A DNA stretch of 64,000 nucleotides from Piezodorus guildinii. Its lineage: Eukaryota > Arthropoda > Insecta > Hemiptera > Pentatomidae. Of this stretch, positions 58,336-64,000 are shown piece after piece. Positions within the stretch are counted from its first letter, which is position 1, and every line of letters begins with the position of its first letter. Location of the stretch: assembly GCA_023052935.1 (NCBI GenBank), contig CM041295.1, positions 105,634,711 through 105,698,710 of the forward strand, read 5' to 3'. The translations under genes were made by a program, and so were the position numbers. Under the pieces are notes generated by a model. The model ran no database searches. It was not told the DNA's origin and saw only the letters and a program-made list of their open reading frames with translations.

Positions 58336-58854
58336 TTTAAAAAGAAGCAAATAAATTGACTTAATAATAAATCAATGGAAACTTTTTGTGTTTCCTAAAA
58401 TAGATAGAAAATAGTATGTATTGGAAATCATCGCTTCTTCCATCAATATACATTATATGGTATAAATTATTCCTTAAATTTTAATACTTTTTTAAGACAT
58501 AACAAAGATCTTCGAGTATATGAAATATATTTAAAATGTATGTAGAATTAAAATTGTTTCTCCCTATCTCAGTTTCAGAGACATCATAATTAGTGGACAA
58601 AAAATCAAATTATAAAAACTTTATCTATATTTCATCAGTATATATTATATGGTATACATTATTCCTTTTATGATTATTTAACATAATTTTTTAATACTTC
58701 TAAAAACTAAAAAAAAAAATTAACATCAAAACATTTAAAATTGAATTTTTTTAAACTGGCATCCAGTATCGGAGTCTTTGTTATAACTGAGTAAAAAAAT
58801 AAAATAAATATTATGACATTATAAGTGACTAAAGGCGTTAGTGAAGACAAAGGT
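58336..58854. other. Intron 3 DNA, nothing recognised
   Basis: The words catcaatatacattatatgg and catcagtatatattatatgg (58440 and 58635) hint at a diverged duplication about 195 bp apart. Confidence 0.3.
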
Positions 58855-58955
58855 TGGACAAAGGACCGGCAGGCGTAGCCTAAATACCTCCCTTCGCCGT
58901 CAAAACACAAATCCACAAGGTCAGGCTAAAGACAGTCTTCGAACCTTCCTTTTGG
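58855..58955 (-). repeat. Short dispersed repeat D, inverted copy
   Basis: Complement of the 57690-57765 segment, with a longer less AT-rich core (aaaggaccggcaggcgtagc). Confidence 0.55.
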
Positions 58956-59699
58956 TTTGCTTCTCGGACCTTTCTTGTTCATTTTACATATTCTAGTTTT
59001 CTTGTTTCTATTTGTTTTTCCAAAGTGTGATCAAATTTTCAATCCCAGGACTGAAAAAGTCAGAGTTGTGTGTAGAAATAGAGTCAGAAAATGATTTTTT
59101 GACCTAGGAATCATCTTTAATAATTTTACCTTTAAGGATGTAGGATGTGTCTGTCGTGTATCATAAGGTATGGCCGTGGTCGTGTAAGGTGTATGTCCCT
59201 TCCGATCAAACAATGGAAGTTGTTTTTGTTAAGCATTTGATGCTTTATTTTAATACACTGCAGCAGGATGTGGTGATATTAGCATTCGTCTTTGGTTCAA
59301 AAAGGAGAAATGAATCATTCTTAATCGATTCTTTTCATTATTCGAATCTGTGCCACCAGCCAAACCGGCCAACGGATGATTCGGAATTTCCAGGTTCAAG
59401 TGGAAAGGATCTCCAAAAATTGTTTGAACCTTTTTGGTTGCCCTACCTGCTGAAAGCCTACAACTCACGTCACTTCGAAAATCTACTTATCGTGATTTTT
59501 TAATCACCGAAACCTCATCTAAATTCTATAATCAATTAAAATATGATTTAAAATGTTTGTATATGAGTTGCAATCATATACTGTTTCATAAATTTTCTCA
59601 ATATCCTGGATTGAAAGGTTTATCACATATATTTCCCCGGATGGAGATCTATTTATGGACAATACGGCCCTTGATATTGCCATGGTAACATTGAAAACA
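58956..59699. other. Intron 3 DNA, nothing identified
   Basis: The section 59140-59500 has several overlapping open frames on both strands and a less biased composition, which suggests an old coding mobile element. I could not match it to a family. Confidence 0.3.
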
Positions 59700-60030
59700 A
59701 AAATCATTATTCTTGCACATGTTGTTTCTGCACGGCGCGATTGCGCATGTGCCAGAATTTAAATGGAATCGATAGATGCAGCCTCTGCCCCCCTCTCCTA
59801 TATATACCTGGACCTGACCACCCTCTATGGGAGAGCCTGCTCGGAGCTTGCGGAGGAGAGGCACATCTCTCTCATCTCCTGCAGAGCCCATCACCTCTCC
59901 CAACATTTCACAATCCCATCCTCTGCAGGTGTTCAAACGCTTGTTTTCGGGATGGTGATGAGGCTCTGAATTAAGCTGGGTCGGCAGGGGACAGATGATG
60001 CAGATGGTATGTACAGTTTCCGTTATTAAA
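59700..60030. other. GC-richer block with CpG and TATA-like words
   Basis: ggcgcgattgcgcatgtgcc (59734-59753) contains an NRF1-like palindromic core. ctcctatatatacctggacc follows 43 bp later (59796-59815). The block to about 60000 is purine/pyrimidine balanced and GC-rich. It could be a cryptic promoter or the internal part of a mobile element. No transcript evidence is visible. Confidence 0.25.
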
Positions 60031-60130
60031 CCGTTTTTCTTTTTTTTTTAAACAGTGTTGAGCATTTATTTGTTTCGTTATGTATGAAATAAAAAACAAT
60101 AATCTTAAACTGTTTTGATATATTTATTCG

Positions 60131-60285
<155 letters not shown>

Positions 60286-60400
60286 GGGAATGATTTGAAA
60301 AAGATTTCTTCCTATTATCATACTATTAGTTGACTATATACATCCAATAACTTAAAAAAATATTTTTCCTAGTTTTGTGATGTTTAATCATGTGAATTAA

Positions 60401-60538
<138 letters not shown>

Positions 60539-60599
60539 TAATAAAATATATTAAGGGAATATTATATTATTAATTTAAATATATATATTTGTTAATAAT

Positions 60600-60623
60600 T
60601 TGGTGAAATATAGAATAAAGTAG

Positions 60624-60656
<33 letters not shown>

Positions 60657-60920
60657 TTGAATATTTACAACATGATTCTAAACAGTGATATATCATATAC
60701 ATTATCACATACTATATTAGCTAGTATAAGTTATAATAAAACCGAAGAAGGTCTCCCTGTGAAAAAAAACAGGTAAGTATCACAAGACTCTACAGATGAA
60801 GCTGTCAATAAATTACAACTCGAACAGGAAAATTTATTTATATTTTCTTATTTTATAAATTTTCATATGTACAGATGAAAGAAAATGAAATCAATTAAAA
60901 ATACAAGTTACGAATATATA
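60600..60920. other. Intron 4 DNA, nothing recognised
   Basis: Includes an A run at about 60625-60651. Confidence 0.3.
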
Positions 60921-60922
60921 CA

Positions 60923-60929
60923 CTAACAC

Positions 60930-60980
<51 letters not shown>

Positions 60981-61298
60981 AATATATATATATATATATT
61001 TTTTTTTTTTTATCTTTTCCTCCTATGGTAACCCCAAAGAAGGAGAGTTTATTAATTTGTATATACATGTTCCATGCCTATTCTTAGGCACACTACACGT
61101 AATCTATGTTATATTTCACAAATTATTAAGTTTACAATATTCATTTTAAACATTAAATATATCGAAAAATAACAAAAATAAAATTAATTTAACATCAATC
61201 GAAAAATAACTAACAAAAGGAAATAGCTTAAAATAATGTTAATTACACATTTCAATATTTTTCAAAATTAGAATAAAGCAGCTAAATATATATATAAA

Positions 61299-61331
<33 letters not shown>

Positions 61332-61342
61332 ATATATATATA

Positions 61343-61381
<39 letters not shown>

Positions 61382-61400
61382 TGTGTGTGTATACATATCA
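60923..61400. repeat. Cluster of (CA)n and (TA)n microsatellites
   Basis: (CA)n at 60925-60979, (TA)n at about 60983-60998, (CA)n at 61310-61331, (TA)n at 61332-61379, then gtgtgtgtgtata at 61381-61393. The last three tracts can fold as ACAC / TATA / GTGT, a strong hairpin. Confidence 0.9.
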
Positions 61401-61930
61401 ACATTATAGTTCTATGGATAATTATTTATTTTATTAATTCAATTTCCTCCTAAACCTTACATCTAATAAAAATTTTTGCGGTCACCTTCTATTATTAATA
61501 CATCTAAGCTGACATCATTTCCAAGAAAAAATATTTATCATCATGTAAATTTAATAAAAAGAAGATAAAAACTATGATTCATTCCTACTGAACAAAGATT
61601 GAGAAATCGACATTTTTATTGAGCATGGATAATGTCGTTTAGCCATGGGTATTCTATTTCAAATCCTTACCCAACTTGGAATATAATATCAAATAATTTT
61701 AATACTTTATTGAACTTCACGACTGCATTCAAAGAAAACAATAATGAAACGAATATGAATAATAAAGAATGAATAATAACAAAAACAATGAAACCTAAAT
61801 ATAGTTTCTTTTCATCCATTCGACTTGAGGAAGCTGCATTGTATTTTTCATATTTAAAAAAAAGTATTCTCTACTTCTATAACATTATTTATCTATTTAT
61901 TTTTTTTAAATTTACATCTTTCTATTTGTC
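61401..61930. other. Intron 4 DNA, nothing recognised
   Basis: AT-rich. Confidence 0.3.
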
Positions 61931-61932
61931 AT

Positions 61933-61960
61933 CACGTTTCGGAACCTTGCTTAAATCAAG
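61933..61960 (-). ncRNA. Degenerate hammerhead-like motif
   Basis: The minus strand reads CTTGATTTAAG, GGTTCC, then GAAACGTG. Box 1 and stem II are off consensus. It faces the plus-strand motif at 62042-62071. Confidence 0.35.
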
Positions 61961-62041
61961 CCAATAGTCATTAACAAGTTGACATGTAGCAGTAAGCTAT
62001 TAAAATTTATATAGGAATGGAGGAAAATAAAATATAACAGT

Positions 62042-62071
62042 CTTGAAAATGGAGAAAAGACCCCGAACGTT
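62042..62071 (+). ncRNA. Degenerate hammerhead-like motif
   Basis: CTTGAAAA, a weak GG/CC stem, then GAACGTT (one A of GAAA lost). Sequence around it resembles 3402-3432. It forms an inverted pair with 61933-61960. Confidence 0.35.
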
Positions 62072-62900
62072 AATGAGAAATAGAAAGAGACGTAAATAAA
62101 AAAATAAAAAAAATAAATAAATAATGTTATGGAAGTAGAAAATGTTTTTTTAAGTATGAAAAAAAGTATCTTAAATATTAAACTAACTTTTTTTTCTGTT
62201 GATTTCGATTAATAAAAAAAAACTACTTATCTTATTTTTTCTTTTTTTTATTAATGTATCATTGATTTGTACATTGTCAAAATTTTAGTAATTAATAAAG
62301 TTTCCGTCCTTGTTAATGTTATATTCCATTTATAAATAATGAAAAACCACAACTAAATTGTTGATCATTAAATGTTTATTGAATAATTGCAAATTTGAAG
62401 GGTGTATAAAATTCTGTAGTACATTCTTCTTTGACCAAGGAAGCTTCATTCTTGTACTATCTTCCTCAAATGAGTAGATAGTATTTTTCCATTGTGAATG
62501 AGGGATATGAGAATATATATTTTTCTTCTGGTGCTGTAATCTTTAAAAAAATTGAAGTATAATTTTTATACTTATAAGATATACATTTTTTTTTAAAGAG
62601 TCAATTAAAATATCAGTTTATTAAATCGTTGTAATAAATTAATATTTTATTCATTTTAATATATCACTGTATTTTGAAAGTAAATGAAATTTTTTTAATT
62701 ATTTTTTTCCACATTTGAGCACATAACTACAGAAGAGTTGATGAGTTTTAAATATTTTTTTTATTGATTATAAAAAAAATAATTAGAAAATTGATAGAAT
62801 ATTGAATCTCTTCTTTATATGTTTAATTAAAACGGTTTCCTGTCATATGACCGGCGCGAAGTTATACCATCCCGCACAACAAGGAACTAAAGATGTGGTT
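62072..62900. other. Intron 4 DNA, nothing recognised
   Basis: AT-rich. No candidate for kinase exon 5 was found. Confidence 0.3.
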
Positions 62901-62902
62901 GG

Positions 62903-63606
62903 AAGCTCACTTAGACGATCGTTCTTGAACGACGGTTGGAAGGACGGTTCGACCCGAGGTTCAAAACCGATTATAAGAACGATCGTTTAAGGGCCAAAAC
63001 CGTAGGGTTGGAAGGGCGGTGAAATTTTATTGAATAATTAAAAAAACAAAATTTCATACCGAAGATGTCAATATAGTTAATTATGGTATTTCCGAACATT
63101 TATTAAAACACTATTATCAAAACCGAACTGCTCATTAATGTATAAAATTCAAAGATCAATACTAATACAGTTGTAAATTTCAATAAATAATAATAATAAT
63201 AAAAAAAAAAAAAGAGAAAGAGAGATTAATAGACCACAAATAGATTTACTCACAGTAAACTAATATTACATAAAACCCAATTTTTTAAAAAAATGGTAAT
63301 TGGTCAGTCAGAAATTTAAAAATCACTGGTCTTCATTTAAGTAAATTATAAACGTATAATTATACTAACTTTGTAAGAAGAGAAATGCATTTCATTTTAC
63401 TCTAAAATCACTTCCCGCAACAGTAATCACATTTATACAAAATTAAAAGTAAAATCAATGAATACAAATTCTGGATGGATGAAAAATGGACGATGGTGTA
63501 AGGGTACTTCGGTTCGTACCAAACCGACGATTTTTCCCCCAATATTTTTCTTTCTTCCAACCGATGGACTGAAACGACGAAATGAGCGATCGTTTAAGTG
63601 AGCCTT
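62903..63606. repeat. Element with about 20-bp inverted ends, interrupted by a Jockey tail
   Basis: aagctcacttagacgatcg at 62903-62921 is matched by the complement of 63585-63605 (ggctcacttaaacgatcgct). The subterminal words gacggttggaaggacgg and ccaaccgatgg also pair loosely. The class is unclear. The roughly 60-bp Jockey tail inside postdates it. Confidence 0.5.
63160..63225 (+). mobile_element. Jockey 3' tail only
   Basis: aatacagttgtaaatttcaa (63167-63186), TAAATAATAATAATAAT and poly-A form the family's terminal signature without any coding sequence. This is an extreme 5' truncation. Confidence 0.7.
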
Positions 63607-64000
63607 TAAATGCTAAGAATATTAGTATACGCCATTAAATATTCCTTAAACGTTGTCTCTCATAGATAATGTAATAGTAGACAAATTAATATTACTATGG
63701 TAAATAATGGTTAGAATGAAATTCTGTGTTGATATTTCAGTTAAAATATATCATTGACTACATAAAAAGAAAAAAAAATGGTATTAACAGTTTTAATCAA
63801 ATAAATTAAAAAAAAAAATTATTAAAAAGTTGCGCGCGTTTTCAAAAATCAATGATATTAGCAAAAGAGAAAATAATGAGAAATAAAAACCTTTATCTGT
63901 GGAAAAATCAATATAAAAAAAAATTAAATTTGGTTCATGAATACAGTGTAATATATTGAAACCATTTAAAAGAAAACAATAAAAAATAACTTAACTTAAA
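63607..64000. other. Intron 4 DNA to window edge
   Basis: AT-rich. Nothing recognised. Confidence 0.3.

Noticed and set aside
62802..62990. 62-residue plus-strand open frame as a gene
   Set aside because: It overlaps the inverted-end element at 62903-63606 and has no recognisable motif.

Overview
The window is animal nuclear DNA, strongly AT-rich and dominated by transposable elements. One cellular gene is recognisable: an intron-split serine/threonine kinase of the CDKL1/CDKL4 type. The mix of mobile elements (Jockey-, RTE-, R2- and I-type LINEs, CR1-like remnants, mariner remnants, a piggyBac-like MITE and Penelope-like terminal repeats) suggests an arthropod, most likely an insect. I cannot name the order.

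Kinase gene. Four coding exons lie on the + strand at 37625-37792, 40491-40776, 47654-47761 and 60423-60512. They join in frame with consistent phases and GT/AG borders and encode the first 218 residues: the N lobe, HRD, DFG, a TDY activation motif and APE. The gene runs off the right edge. Its introns (about 2.7, 6.9 and more than 12 kb) are full of repeats, so everything right of about 37.8 kb is intronic.

Left part (1-37 kb). No exon of a cellular gene was recognised. It is a layered graveyard: LINE remnants at 0.25, 4, 6-7.5, 8.6-10.5, 12.7-13.5, 15, 19.5, 21-22, 23-26.5, 28.7-31.8, 32.4-33.4, 34.4-35.9 and 36.6 kb, plus mariner pieces at 13.7 and 16 kb. The youngest insertion looks like an RTE-type element (28687-31800). 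It has one internal stop and a 16-bp target duplication, and it landed inside a small piggyBac-like MITE bounded by TTAA.

Dispersed families. A roughly 0.8-kb non-coding family ('repeat A', with inverted ACTTTCACTTACC near its ends) occurs at least ten times in both orientations. A roughly 0.6-kb family ('repeat B', ends GGTCAATCCAT) occurs at least twice. One 5'-truncated Jockey family accounts for about ten copies, some reduced to their 3' tail.

Most interesting signal. About a dozen scattered short motifs share one layout: CTGANGA-like box, small stem-loop, GAAA, then CGT(C/T). This is the minimal hammerhead ribozyme layout known from the terminal repeats of Penelope-like elements. The clearest are three copies at 44.45-44.72 kb, one inverted and two in tandem with a 117-bp period. 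Others sit inside inverted repeats (27.2-27.7, 54.4-54.8, 61.9-62.1 kb). No Penelope reverse transcriptase was seen, so these are solo or non-autonomous terminal repeats.
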